A DNA stretch of 53,473 nucleotides from Nitrososphaerales archaeon (GTDB lineage Archaea > Thermoproteota > Nitrososphaeria > Nitrososphaerales > Gagatemarchaeaceae). The position numbers and the translations under genes are program-made. Below, piece by piece: positions 39,186 through 47,743 of the stretch (position 1 is the first letter of the stretch; each line of letters begins with the position of its first letter). The stretch covers positions 1 through 53,473 of the forward strand of contig JASHOZ010000013.1 of assembly GCA_030038395.1 (NCBI GenBank). Reading direction: 5' to 3'. Below the pieces are notes generated by a model. The model did not search any database and was not told the DNA's origin. It was given only the letters and a program-made list of their open reading frames with translations.

Positions 39186-40316
39186 TCAGTCTCTCTTCAG
39201 GGAGGGGGTGGCCGAGACCAACGTGATTTCAGCGCTTCGATGCCCCTTCTTCGCCTGCCGCGCGGCCTCTTCGTCCTCCTTCGTGCATGCGACCAGAACG
39301 TTGTGTTTCAGCGGGTCGATGACCTCTGTGCCTCCCTTGAGCTCGGAGGCCGAGATGACGTTGACGTCAGTGACGTAGTCCCTGAGTCTCGACTGGATGT
39401 TTTCAGAGACCTGATGCCTTTCCCCGCGCATCTCGTATTTGTCGAGTGTCCAGACGAGATCGATCTTCGTCCTGCTCGCCTTCAGCTCCTTCTCCTTGAG
39501 CAGCTCCCGCGTCTCGTCCACGAGATACCTCACATAGTTCTCCAGCCCCTTCTGGGTCGCGCCTGCTAGATAAGCCACTGACTCTCCTGTCCCCTCGCTC
39601 GCCTGGATTGCCTTCAGCTCGAAGAGATACTCAGTGAAGTCCGCTATGTGTACGTCAGATGACCGTTGAAGTGTCACCTTCGCCTCTCGTGCACGCCGTG
39701 CAAGCTCGATCTCTGTCACCGAGGCTATAGCTGTCTCCAAGATCGCCCCAGCGTATTCGAGCTCCGCCGAGAAGATGTTCTGCGAGTTCTCCACGAATCC
39801 AAGGCCCCGCAGGGGACTCTCTTCCATCGCGCCCGCGCAGGCGACGACCGCTGGCTTAGATCCCTGAGGCTTGAGCGGCATGTATGCATACGTGAGGGTC
39901 GACCCAACCTTCAGACCGGTCTGCTTCTCCACGACCATGATGTTCTCAGAGTTACCTCCCGGCCCGGTAGGCAGCGCGTTCGCCAGCGTGACACCCTTGG
40001 AGAGGTACTTCGACAGGTCGCGCATCTTGGTCGTCGCCTCAATCAGCGACTCGTCAGAAGGCCGACGGAGCTTTGGTGTGAAGAACACCACCTGAGCCTC
40101 GGGGAGGACCTGACCCAAGGGCTTGAGGTTAAGGAGCGGCTCCCCAGCCATGAGGACATCCAGTCTGGGGTTCCTCTTCAGGAATGCTTGGTCGACGTCC
40201 ATCGCCATCTGCAACGTCTCGTCTACGATGGTGACTTGTGCACGGTCGACCAGCCCGGACGCGAGGCCGTACCCTTCGCTTGTCAGCCCGTACATGGCGA
40301 CCTTGGTCTTGGGCAA
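39186..40316 (-). CDS. UDP-sugar 6-dehydrogenase homologue lacking the catalytic Cys motif
   Basis: The N-terminal Rossmann domain VAMYGLTSEGYGLASGLVDR and the region VVFFTPKLRRPSDESLIEA, LSKGVTLANALPTGPGG, YAYMPLKPQG follow UDP-GlcNAc/ManNAc 6-dehydrogenases, as does the central-helix YAGAILETAIASVTEIELARRA. The catalytic segment GGxCxPKD is not found, so activity is doubtful or changed. The C-terminal part has a UDP-binding-like domain. TTG 40316 lies about 26 bp from TTAATTATG (minus, 40338-40346), so it is leaderless. Confidence 0.7.
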   Translation of the reverse strand: MPKTKVAMYGLTSEGYGLASGLVDRAQVTIVDETLQMAMDVDQAFLKRNPRLDVLMAGEPLLNLKPLGQVLPEAQVVFFTPKLRRPSDESLIEATTKMRDLSKYLSKGVTLANALPTGPGGNSENIMVVEKQTGLKVGSTLTYAYMPLKPQGSKPAVVACAGAMEESPLRGLGFVENSQNIFSAELEYAGAILETAIASVTEIELARRAREAKVTLQRSSDVHIADFTEYLFELKAIQASEGTGESVAYLAGATQKGLENYVRYLVDETRELLKEKELKASRTKIDLVWTLDKYEMRGERHQVSENIQSRLRDYVTDVNVISASELKGGTEVIDPLKHNVLVACTKEDEEAARQAKKGHRSAEITLVSATPSLKRD

Positions 40317-40450
40317 GACTTTAGCGACCCGTTGTGTTACATAATTAACCTTCGATGAGCGTACGGCTTGTCGTCCCGCCTTCGGTTGGTACGGGCAGTC
40401 AACTGACCGTGGGGCAGTGCCACGCGCGGAGTCCGCTCTCGCCTCGCGCG

Positions 40451-41806
40451 CTAGGCCGGGACGGGGAACGACGTCCGCGCCTCGGCCACGGTCCTGTCGT
40501 CATACCACTTCCCTCTGACCTTGCCGACCAGATAGAGCGACCCCGAAACGCAGACTACTCCTTTCTCCCCCGCGACCGCTAAGGCCTCCTCCACTGCCGC
40601 CGGGGCGTCGTGGCGCACGGCCGCCGGAACACTCGTCGTCCTCTCCGCGATGCTCTTCAGGATGGACGGGTCGATGGGCTTCTTGCCCCTGACCGAGGGG
40701 GACGTGAAGATGAACCGGCGGGCCTTCCGAGCGAGCATGCGAACCATCCGGCGCGCGTCTTTTCCTTCTAGAAATCCGACGACGAATACGACCTTTCTTT
40801 CAGGAAAGACCTCTTCAAGGACCCTCATCATGACACTGGCCTTCTGGACGTTGTGCGCGACATCGAGCACGACGAGTGGACTCTTCTGGACGACTTCGAA
40901 CCGGCCCGGGAGGCGGGCGATTCTGAGTCCCTCCCTGATCGCGCCCTCGTCAAGCCTGAAGCCCCTCTCCTCGAGCTCCTCGATCGCAGCAATCGCGACC
41001 GCCGCGTTCATGGCTTGGTGCCGTCCCGTCATTCTTACTTCGACGCCTTCCATCCTCCTCCTTCGAGATTGGTAGTCGAACTTCGTGCCGTCAATGCTCA
41101 CCTCCCTTAGCCTGACGGTGAAGTCCTTCCCTAGCGTGGAGAGCCTGGCCCGGCGTTCCTTGGCCTCCGACGCTATCACCTCTAGGGCGCTCTTCTGCCG
41201 CACCCCCGTCACGGCGGGGATGCCCTTCTTGATTATCCCAGCCTTCTGATGGGCTATCAGATCGATCGTGCCTCCGAGAAGTTCGGCATGGTCCATCCCC
41301 ACGCTCGTGATGACGGAGACCTCGGGACGCAGCACGTTCGTCAGGTCTTCTCTCCCGCCCACGCCGGCTTCGACCACCCCGAAGTCGACCTTCTTGTCGG
41401 CGAAGTAGAGGAAGGGGAGCAACTTGGTGACCTCGCTCCAGGTCACCGGGCCGAACCGCGCCACGTCAGCACCTGAGGCTGCAAGGAGCGGCTTCGCCTT
41501 TTCTATCAACCCTGCGTACTCCTGGCAGCTGGCATAGAGCCCGTCCACGATGAGGTTCTCAGTCGCTGATTGGACGTACGGCTTGACATGGACTCCCACA
41601 CTCAACCCGGAACTCCGGAGAATCTCGCCGACCATCATCGCCACCGAGCCCTTTCCTGAGGTCCCTGCGACGTGGACCGACCTGAACGCTTCGTGCGGGT
41701 TTCCGAACCTATCGAGCATCAGCCTCCAGCGCTCGAACCCTGAGGCGGGGATGAACGACTCGACGAACTCGATCGCCCGAAGGTAGGAGGAGTACGCGTC
41801 ACTCAC
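40451..41806 (-). CDS. folC: Folylpolyglutamate/dihydrofolate synthase-like Mur ligase
   Basis: Adds glutamate to (tetrahydro)folate or a related pterin. P loop VHVAGTSGKGSVAMMVGEIL, the VVEAGVGGREDLTNVL segment, MGRHQAMNAAVAI-type central region (MTGRHQAMNAAVAIAAIE) and LVVLDVAHNVQKASVM are conserved. GTG 41806 is chosen because homologues start there and GACTTATCC (41837-41845, minus) gives a start site about 10 nt upstream. 451 aa. It lies just downstream of the purine operon but with its own promoter. Confidence 0.88.
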   Translation of the reverse strand: MSDAYSSYLRAIEFVESFIPASGFERWRLMLDRFGNPHEAFRSVHVAGTSGKGSVAMMVGEILRSSGLSVGVHVKPYVQSATENLIVDGLYASCQEYAGLIEKAKPLLAASGADVARFGPVTWSEVTKLLPFLYFADKKVDFGVVEAGVGGREDLTNVLRPEVSVITSVGMDHAELLGGTIDLIAHQKAGIIKKGIPAVTGVRQKSALEVIASEAKERRARLSTLGKDFTVRLREVSIDGTKFDYQSRRRRMEGVEVRMTGRHQAMNAAVAIAAIEELEERGFRLDEGAIREGLRIARLPGRFEVVQKSPLVVLDVAHNVQKASVMMRVLEEVFPERKVVFVVGFLEGKDARRMVRMLARKARRFIFTSPSVRGKKPIDPSILKSIAERTTSVPAAVRHDAPAAVEEALAVAGEKGVVCVSGSLYLVGKVRGKWYDDRTVAEARTSFPVPA

Positions 41807-41865
41807 GACAGTCGGATAGCCGCGCCCTCCCCGCGTGGATAAGTCTTCAAGCCAGGCGGCTGACC

Positions 41866-42918
41866 TTACGCCAGCTTCTCCCTCGCGACGTACACGCCTC
41901 TGCCTGTGCCCACGCTCCCCACGGGCCCTGCGGCCACTCCCTCCTTCCTGCATATCCTGACCGCTTCCTCGAGCTCTGAGGCAGGGAGGATGGCGCAGAG
42001 GCCCGTCCCCATGTTGAACGTGGAGTACATCTCCTTCGTCGAGAGTCTCGCTTCCTCGCGAATCATGCGGAAGATCGGCGGCGCTTCCTGCGGCTCGAGC
42101 CTGAACGCGACCTTCCTCCGCCCTGCGAGTCTCATGAGCTTGCCGTATGCGCCGCCCGTCACGTGCGCAATCCCGTGCACCTCGACCTTCCGCAGCAGTT
42201 TCAGCACGGGTCGGACGTAAATCTCCGTAGGGGTAAGGATCTCCTCGCCAAGCGTCTTGTCCAGGGCGGGGACGAACTCGTCCAGTCGATGCCGGCGCAA
42301 CAGCACCTTCCGTGCCAGAGTGTAGCCGTTCGAGTGGAGGCCCGAGCTAGGGAACCCGAGTATAGCGTCCCCCGCTGTAATCGAAGACCCGTCCACTACT
42401 CTGTCCTTGTCGACGACTCCAGCGCCAAGGCAAGCGAGGTCGAACCCATGGCCCCCCACCCCCTTCAGCACGTCGCCCATGACGGCCGTCTCCCCTCCGA
42501 CGACGGGCGCGCCGGCTCTCCCAGCGCCTACCACCAGACCCTTCATGAGTTCCTTGACCAGAGACTCGTCCTCTCTTTCGAGCGCGAGATAGTCCAGCAG
42601 CGCTATCGGCTCCGCCCCGACGCAGACCAAGTCGTTGACTGTCATTGCCACGGCGTCGATGCCGACCGTATCGTACTTTCCGAGCGCCTGCGCCACAAGG
42701 ACCTTCGTCCCGACGCCGTCCGCGTGGAGCGCAAGGGCCCTCCCGCCCCCCAATTCGACCAGCCCGGCGTAGTGCCCTATTGCAATGAGGGGCGTCCCCG
42801 CCCCTTCGGTCCTGTTCCGGAATGTCGCGCTGAGGGTGGTCGCAAGCGAGCGCTGGATGCCCCTCACCTTCGCAAGGTCGACGCCCGCCTTTGCGTACGC
42901 TCCCTTGGCCGCGGGCAC
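41866..42918 (-). CDS. purM: Phosphoribosylaminoimidazole synthetase
   Basis: Converts FGAM to AIR in purine synthesis. AKAGVDLAKVRG, TPLIAIGHYAGLVELGG, ALHADGVGTKVLVAQ, GIDAVAMTVNDLVCVGAEP, GGETAVMGDV, GFPSSGLHSNGYTLARK and IAHVTGGAYGKLMR are classic PurM blocks. 350 aa from GTG 42918. Last gene of the purine operon, 8 nt after purC. Confidence 0.96.
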   Translation of the reverse strand: MPAAKGAYAKAGVDLAKVRGIQRSLATTLSATFRNRTEGAGTPLIAIGHYAGLVELGGGRALALHADGVGTKVLVAQALGKYDTVGIDAVAMTVNDLVCVGAEPIALLDYLALEREDESLVKELMKGLVVGAGRAGAPVVGGETAVMGDVLKGVGGHGFDLACLGAGVVDKDRVVDGSSITAGDAILGFPSSGLHSNGYTLARKVLLRRHRLDEFVPALDKTLGEEILTPTEIYVRPVLKLLRKVEVHGIAHVTGGAYGKLMRLAGRRKVAFRLEPQEAPPIFRMIREEARLSTKEMYSTFNMGTGLCAILPASELEEAVRICRKEGVAAGPVGSVGTGRGVYVAREKLA

Positions 42919-42926
42919 ACACCTCT

Positions 42927-43772
42927 TCAGAACTTGCGGCCTGTCAACCTCTCGTACGCGCTTATGTATCTCGTAGTGACTTCAGACACCAGCTCGGGGG
43001 GGAGCCGCGGCGGCTCGGGGAGCGGGGAACCGCTCTTCCTCGCCGCGTCCAGCGCCTTCTTGTACCCTTCAGCCGTCAGCCAGTCGCGGATCACCTGCTT
43101 GTCGTAGCTCTCCTGGGTCTTTCCCACCTTGTATGAGCCGGCCGGCCACAGCCTGAACTCGTCGGGTCCGATGGAGTCCGCCAGGACAATTTCGCCGCTC
43201 TCGTCCTTCCCGAACTCCAGCTTGACATCGGCGAGGATGAAACCCGCCTTCTTCGCGGCTGCGTTCAGCTTCTTGTAGATGGAGATCGATTTGTCCTTGA
43301 CCTCGTCGAATTCGCCTCGGCTCATCAGGCCCTGACTGACTATCTGGGCTTCGGTGATCGGGACGTCCTTGACATCCGACTTCGTCGTTGGGTCGAAGTA
43401 GGGCTCGGGGAGCTCAGCTGCCATCTCGCTGACGGCCATGGGGGGGACCTCTCCCTCGCTTACTCGCTCGTACAGGCTCCCGTAGAGGTAGCCTCTGACC
43501 ACGCTCTCGACGGGAATCATGCGCAGCTTGCTGACGACCATCCTGTCGGGACCCTCCAGCCTGACCATGTGGTTCTTCACGCCAAGTGTCTCGAACCAGT
43601 ACGCCCCCAGCCTGCACAGGACCTCTCCCTTCCTCGGAATGGTCGACGGCAGTATGACGTCGAAAGCCGACACGCGGTTCGTGAAGTGGAAGACGAGGTG
43701 CTCGCTGTCGAGGTCGTAGATGTCCTTGACCTTTCCCGACCGCACGAACCTTCCTAGCTCGGTCAACGCCAC
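42927..43772 (-). CDS. purC: SAICAR synthetase
   Basis: ATP-dependent condensation of CAIR with aspartate. Motifs: GKVKDIYDLDSEHLVFHFTNRVSAFD, VESVVRGYLYGSLYERV, ISIYKKLNAAAKKAGFILADVKLEFG, ADSIGPDEFRLWPAGSY. 281 aa. The start (GTG 43772) overlaps the end of purE by 10 bp. Confidence 0.96.
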   Translation of the reverse strand: MALTELGRFVRSGKVKDIYDLDSEHLVFHFTNRVSAFDVILPSTIPRKGEVLCRLGAYWFETLGVKNHMVRLEGPDRMVVSKLRMIPVESVVRGYLYGSLYERVSEGEVPPMAVSEMAAELPEPYFDPTTKSDVKDVPITEAQIVSQGLMSRGEFDEVKDKSISIYKKLNAAAKKAGFILADVKLEFGKDESGEIVLADSIGPDEFRLWPAGSYKVGKTQESYDKQVIRDWLTAEGYKKALDAARKSGSPLPEPPRLPPELVSEVTTRYISAYERLTGRKF

Positions 43773-44224
43773 GCCTTCCTCATTGCGTCCAGCTTGGCAG
43801 AGACCTCCTTGTCGTTTATCGCGAGTATCTCGGCGGCGAGCACGGCCGCGTTCTTGGCGTTGTCGACGCCGACCGCCGCCACCGGGACTCCCGGCGGCAT
43901 CTGCACTATCGAAAGGAGCGAGTCAAGCCCTCCGAGCTTGACGCCCACCGGAACGCCGATCACCGGTCTGGTGGTCTCCGAAGCAATGACGCCCGGCAGG
44001 TGCGCGGCCAGTCCCGCGACTCCGATGAACACCTTCGCGTTCGACGCTGCGACGTACTCCCTGAGGGCGTGTGGATTCCTGTGTGCCGAGATGTACTTCA
44101 CGTCGAACGGGACTCCCAGGTCTCCCAGCATCTTCGCCGCCTCCTGAACGACGGCCTCGTCGCTCTTGCTGCCCGCCAGGACGGCCACGGCAGGCTCCCT
44201 CCCCCCGTCAGTCCCTTCTGCCAT
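43763..44224 (-). CDS. purE: N5-CAIR mutase / AIR carboxylase catalytic subunit
   Basis: VAVLAGSKSDEAVVQEAAKML, KYISAHRNPHALREY (catalytic His in SAHRNP) and GVAGLAAHLPGVIASETTRP are diagnostic. No purK is present in the window, so the enzyme either uses CO2 directly (class II-like) or purK is elsewhere. ATG 44224 lies inside the end of the MTHFS gene (17-bp overlap). 153 aa. Confidence 0.95.
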   Translation of the reverse strand: MAEGTDGGREPAVAVLAGSKSDEAVVQEAAKMLGDLGVPFDVKYISAHRNPHALREYVAASNAKVFIGVAGLAAHLPGVIASETTRPVIGVPVGVKLGGLDSLLSIVQMPPGVPVAAVGVDNAKNAAVLAAEILAINDKEVSAKLDAMRKAWR

Positions 44225-44813
44225 TCCTCTCCCCTCCAACGCGGAAGATTCTTCTCTCAGTTGCAATCGCCATGAGTGCGACGTCCTCTTTCTCAGCGGG
44301 AATCTCAGGAACGCGCTGTGCCTCGAGCCCCAGCCCCATGGTGGACGTGTCCATCGTCAACCGAGCCAAGGCCCTGTCGAAATATCCTTTTCCATAGCCG
44401 AGCCTGTGGCCGCGCTCATCCCATGCGACGAGCGGCACGAGAACGAGGCCTGCGTTCCCGAGCGGCGCGGGCCTCAGATGGCCGGCAGTGGGCTCGAGCA
44501 CCCCGAAGGTTCCGGGCGCGAGCTCCGCGTCGTAGTCTCTGAGCTCTGAGAAGACGAGGTCGGGTGTCGACGGGCGGATGGTCGGCACGAGCACACGCTT
44601 CCCCGTGGCGAGAGATCGCCTGAGGATCCCTTCTGTGCTCACTTCTTCCTCCTTGGAGACGTAGCAGGCGACTGTCTGTGCTTCTTGATACTCGGGGCTC
44701 GACAGCACGTTCTCCTCCACCGACTTGCTGAGCTCCGCAAGCCGCAGCCGGGGGATGTCGCCACGCGCCTTCAGGGCGGCCGCGCGCAGATCGGATTTGC
44801 TCCCCGTCATCAC
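44208..44813 (-). CDS. 5-formyltetrahydrofolate cyclo-ligase
   Basis: MTHFS/YgfA family: ATP-dependent conversion of 5-formyl-THF to methenyl-THF. The N terminus KSDLRAAALKARGDIP and the C-terminal signature GHRLGYGKGYFDRAL are clear. 201 aa. The start overlaps the folD stop (GTGATGA). It forms, with folD, a one-carbon pair embedded in the purine operon. Confidence 0.93.
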   Translation of the reverse strand: MMTGSKSDLRAAALKARGDIPRLRLAELSKSVEENVLSSPEYQEAQTVACYVSKEEEVSTEGILRRSLATGKRVLVPTIRPSTPDLVFSELRDYDAELAPGTFGVLEPTAGHLRPAPLGNAGLVLVPLVAWDERGHRLGYGKGYFDRALARLTMDTSTMGLGLEAQRVPEIPAEKEDVALMAIATERRIFRVGGERNGRRD

Positions 44814-45697
44814 GGCCCTCGCCCTGCCAGGAGGACGGTCCTCGCCTTCGCCTGTGCGGCGGCCGCGACAACTGTGTTCTCGAGAAGCATCGCGACCGTC
44901 ATCGGACCGACGCCCCCGGGGACAGGCGTGATGAAAGACGCCTTTTCTGACACCGGCCCAAAATCCGCGTCCCCGACCAGCCTCCCGTCGACTCTGTTCA
45001 CCGCGACATCGACGACCACTGCGCCCTCCTTCACCATGTCGGCCCCAAGCACGAAGTCGGGCCTCCTACCGACCGCCGACACCACGATGTCGGCCTTCCT
45101 CGTCGCGTCGGCGAGCTCCCGCGTCTTCGAGTGGCACACAGTCACGGTGGCATCCTCTGACATCATGAGGTGGCAGAGCGGCTTTCCGACCAGGACGCTC
45201 CTGTTGATGACCACCACGTTCGCGCCCGCGAGTTTGATCCCGTAGTGCTTGAGCAGGGCCATTATCCCTTTCGGGGTACATGGGAGCAGCGCCTCCTCGC
45301 TGTAGACCAGCCGGCCGAGGTTGTGAGGAGTGAGGCCATCTGCGTCCTTCTCCGGCGAGATCATCGAGATGATGGTGTGGGCGTTCAGCTGCCGCGGAAG
45401 CGGCAGCTGCACCAGGATTGCATGAACGTCGGTGCGCGCGTTGAGGGCCGAGATCAACGACCCGACCGTCGCCTCCGAGGAGTCTCCGCGCAGGGTGTGG
45501 TTCGAAGCTGCTATGCCGACCTCGGCGGCAGCCCTGTGTTTCGTGGCGAGGTACACCTTTGACGAGCCGTCGTCTCCGACGAGGACGGTCTCTAGGCGTG
45601 GCTCGACTCCCTCGCTTCGCAGGGCGGAGACCCTCTCCTTCAGGCGTCCCCTGACTTCCCGCGCGAGCTCTTTGCCATCCATCAGAGTGGCCGTCAA
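44810..45697 (-). CDS. folD: Methylene-THF dehydrogenase/methenyl-THF cyclohydrolase
   Basis: Bifunctional folate enzyme making 10-formyl-THF for PurN. Motifs: DGSSKVYLATKHRAAAEVGI (catalytic Tyr/Lys region), VHAILVQLPLPRQLN, PEKDADGLTPHNLGRL, VVINRSVLVGKPLCHL, VVVDVAVNRVDGRLVGD, FITPVPGGVGPMTVAMLLEN. 295 aa. TTG start overlaps the purN stop (TTGA). Confidence 0.96.
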   Translation of the reverse strand: MTATLMDGKELAREVRGRLKERVSALRSEGVEPRLETVLVGDDGSSKVYLATKHRAAAEVGIAASNHTLRGDSSEATVGSLISALNARTDVHAILVQLPLPRQLNAHTIISMISPEKDADGLTPHNLGRLVYSEEALLPCTPKGIMALLKHYGIKLAGANVVVINRSVLVGKPLCHLMMSEDATVTVCHSKTRELADATRKADIVVSAVGRRPDFVLGADMVKEGAVVVDVAVNRVDGRLVGDADFGPVSEKASFITPVPGGVGPMTVAMLLENTVVAAAAQAKARTVLLAGRGP

Positions 45698-46317
45698 TTC
45701 ACCAAGACCCTCCTTCCTTCCAACCTGAGCCTTCCGCTCGCGAGCAGCTCTATCGCCTTCGGCAGGAGCTTGTGTTCCTCCTCGAGGATTCTAGCCGACA
45801 GCGACTCCTCATCGTCCCCCTCTCTGACCTCGACCGCCTGCTGCGCTATTATCGGGCCCGCGTCGACCTCCGGGACAACGAAATGCACGGTGCACCCCGA
45901 CACCTTGACGCCGTACTCCAGGGCTTGCCTTTGGGCGTGGAGCCCCTTGAAGGAGGGTAGCAGTGCGGGGTGAATGTTAATCAGCCTCCCGGGGAACGCA
46001 CTTACGAACTCCGGCGACAGTATCCTGTCGAAGCCTGCCAGGACGACAAGCCCTGAGGAGGCGCTTATCCCATGAGCGTTGAGGCTGTCGATGAGCAGCC
46101 TGTCATATTCCTTCCGTGAAAGTCCTAGGCTCCCGGCGTCGAAGACGGCCGTGTCCACCCCGAACCGCCTGGCGATGTCGACGGCCCGCACGCCTTCCTG
46201 GCTGCTGATTACGAGCGACACGTGCGCGGCCGATAGGCGCCCGTCCCTGATTGACTCGAGTATGGCCTCGAGGTTGGAGCCCCTCCCCGACACGAGCACG
46301 CCTATCTCAAGGGCCAA
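45694..46317 (-). CDS. purN: Phosphoribosylglycinamide formyltransferase
   Basis: 10-formyl-THF-dependent GAR transformylase. EIGVLVSGRGSNLEAILES, FPGRLINIHPALLPSFKGLHA (catalytic HPALLPSF with Asn/His) and GCTVHFVVPEVDAGPIIAQ are present. TTG 46317 gives MALEIGVLV and overlaps purF by 11 bp. 207 aa. Confidence 0.96.
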   Translation of the reverse strand: MALEIGVLVSGRGSNLEAILESIRDGRLSAAHVSLVISSQEGVRAVDIARRFGVDTAVFDAGSLGLSRKEYDRLLIDSLNAHGISASSGLVVLAGFDRILSPEFVSAFPGRLINIHPALLPSFKGLHAQRQALEYGVKVSGCTVHFVVPEVDAGPIIAQQAVEVREGDDEESLSARILEEEHKLLPKAIELLASGRLRLEGRRVLVN

Positions 46318-47743
46318 CCTGGCGCTTCTCCTCCGTGGGGACCCGCACGGCGCCCTGAAGCTTCGAGTAGTCCCCGTCGACGCAGGCGAAGCACAACCTC
46401 TCACGAGGGATCCCGATGGCCTCGGCCATCCCGTCTATGTCGTTATAGTAGAACTCCTCGGCGTCCAGCGCGGAAGCCACCTTCTCTTCCAGTTCTTCCG
46501 GTTCGACGTCGCCGTCGGCGACCGTGTGGGCCAGCAGCTCTTCGCTTGTTGGGAAGTCGATACCCATCTTGCAAGGGTGCCTTATGGGCGGGAACGTCAC
46601 TGCCATCTTTACCTTCTTCGCGCCCGACCTTCTCAGCGAGCGGATCAGCGTCCTGGCGCTCGTCCCTCTGACGACGCTGTCGTCTATTACGACGACGTCC
46701 TTCCCATCGACGACCTCCCTGATCGGGATGATCTGCTTGACGACCTCCTCCCTGCTCTCCTGCCTCGGCTCGATGAAGCTCCTGATGCTCCCTCTCCGCT
46801 TGTATCTGTCCTTCATCAGCCCTTCGTCCATCGGGATTCCGCTGACGAGAGAGAACCCTAGGGCTGCTGGCCTCGCGGAGTCGGGGACAGGGACGATGAC
46901 GTCGCCGCGGGCTCGGAGACGCTTCGCCAGTATCTTGCCCACACGCTTCCTCGTCTCGTAGACGCTCACGCCGTTCACCCGCGAAGACGGGTGCGCGAAG
47001 TAGGCGTACTCGAACGAACAGAACGCCGTGTCCATCTTGGGGGCGAACCTGAATGACTCCAGCTTCCCCCCCTTCCCCATCAGCACCATCTCTCCTGGTT
47101 CGATGTCGCGGACGAGCTCGGCCTCTACCGCCGAGAGAGCGCAGCTCTCCGACGCGACGATGTGCGTGGAGGACCTTTCGTGCCAGCCCAAAGAGAGCGG
47201 CCTGTATCCCCTCGGGTCCCTTACGGCGATCGCCTCTCCCTGCTTGTTCAGGATCGCGAAGCAGTAGGCTCCGATGAGCTCTTTGCCGAGCTTCTCGAAG
47301 GCCGAGAACCAGTCGTCCCCGCCGTCGAGCAGCTGCATGAGCCTCTGCCCGACTATCCGCGTGTCTGACTCGCAGGAAACGGCTTCCTCGCCTGCCGAGA
47401 CGGAGGCGGCCAGCCCCTCCACGTTGACGATCGTCCCGTTGTGCGCTATCGAGAACTCGTGGCCGATTTGTATGGGGTGGGCGTTGTTGACGCTCGTCCT
47501 CCCCCTCGTGGAATACCTTACGTGCCCAATCCCCGTGCTCCCCGCGTAGCCGGCGACCTCGTCTTCGTAGTCCCTCCACTCGGCCACGAGGCCGAGGCGC
47601 TTGAATACGGGCCTGTCTGGAACCGCAAACCCCCACGACTCCTGCCCCCGGTGCTGGAGCGCCTCGAGCGTCCTGAGGATCTTGGGTACGACGTCGACCC
47701 CGCGCTCGGAATGTGCCGCTACTACGCCGCACGCTTCCTTCAT
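46307..47743 (-). CDS. purF: Amidophosphoribosyltransferase
   Basis: First committed step: PRPP plus glutamine to phosphoribosylamine. N-terminal glutaminase nucleophile Cys in MKEACGVVAAHS after a 4-residue propeptide, SIAHNGTIVN, and the PRPP-binding loop DVVVIDDSVVRGTSA. ATG 47743 overlaps the purL stop as ATGA, fixing the start; 478 aa. C-terminal cysteines (CKMGIDFP, CFACVDGDYSKL) suggest an Fe-S cluster, as in the B. subtilis type. Confidence 0.96.
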   Translation of the reverse strand: MKEACGVVAAHSERGVDVVPKILRTLEALQHRGQESWGFAVPDRPVFKRLGLVAEWRDYEDEVAGYAGSTGIGHVRYSTRGRTSVNNAHPIQIGHEFSIAHNGTIVNVEGLAASVSAGEEAVSCESDTRIVGQRLMQLLDGGDDWFSAFEKLGKELIGAYCFAILNKQGEAIAVRDPRGYRPLSLGWHERSSTHIVASESCALSAVEAELVRDIEPGEMVLMGKGGKLESFRFAPKMDTAFCSFEYAYFAHPSSRVNGVSVYETRKRVGKILAKRLRARGDVIVPVPDSARPAALGFSLVSGIPMDEGLMKDRYKRRGSIRSFIEPRQESREEVVKQIIPIREVVDGKDVVVIDDSVVRGTSARTLIRSLRRSGAKKVKMAVTFPPIRHPCKMGIDFPTSEELLAHTVADGDVEPEELEEKVASALDAEEFYYNDIDGMAEAIGIPRERLCFACVDGDYSKLQGAVRVPTEEKRQVGP

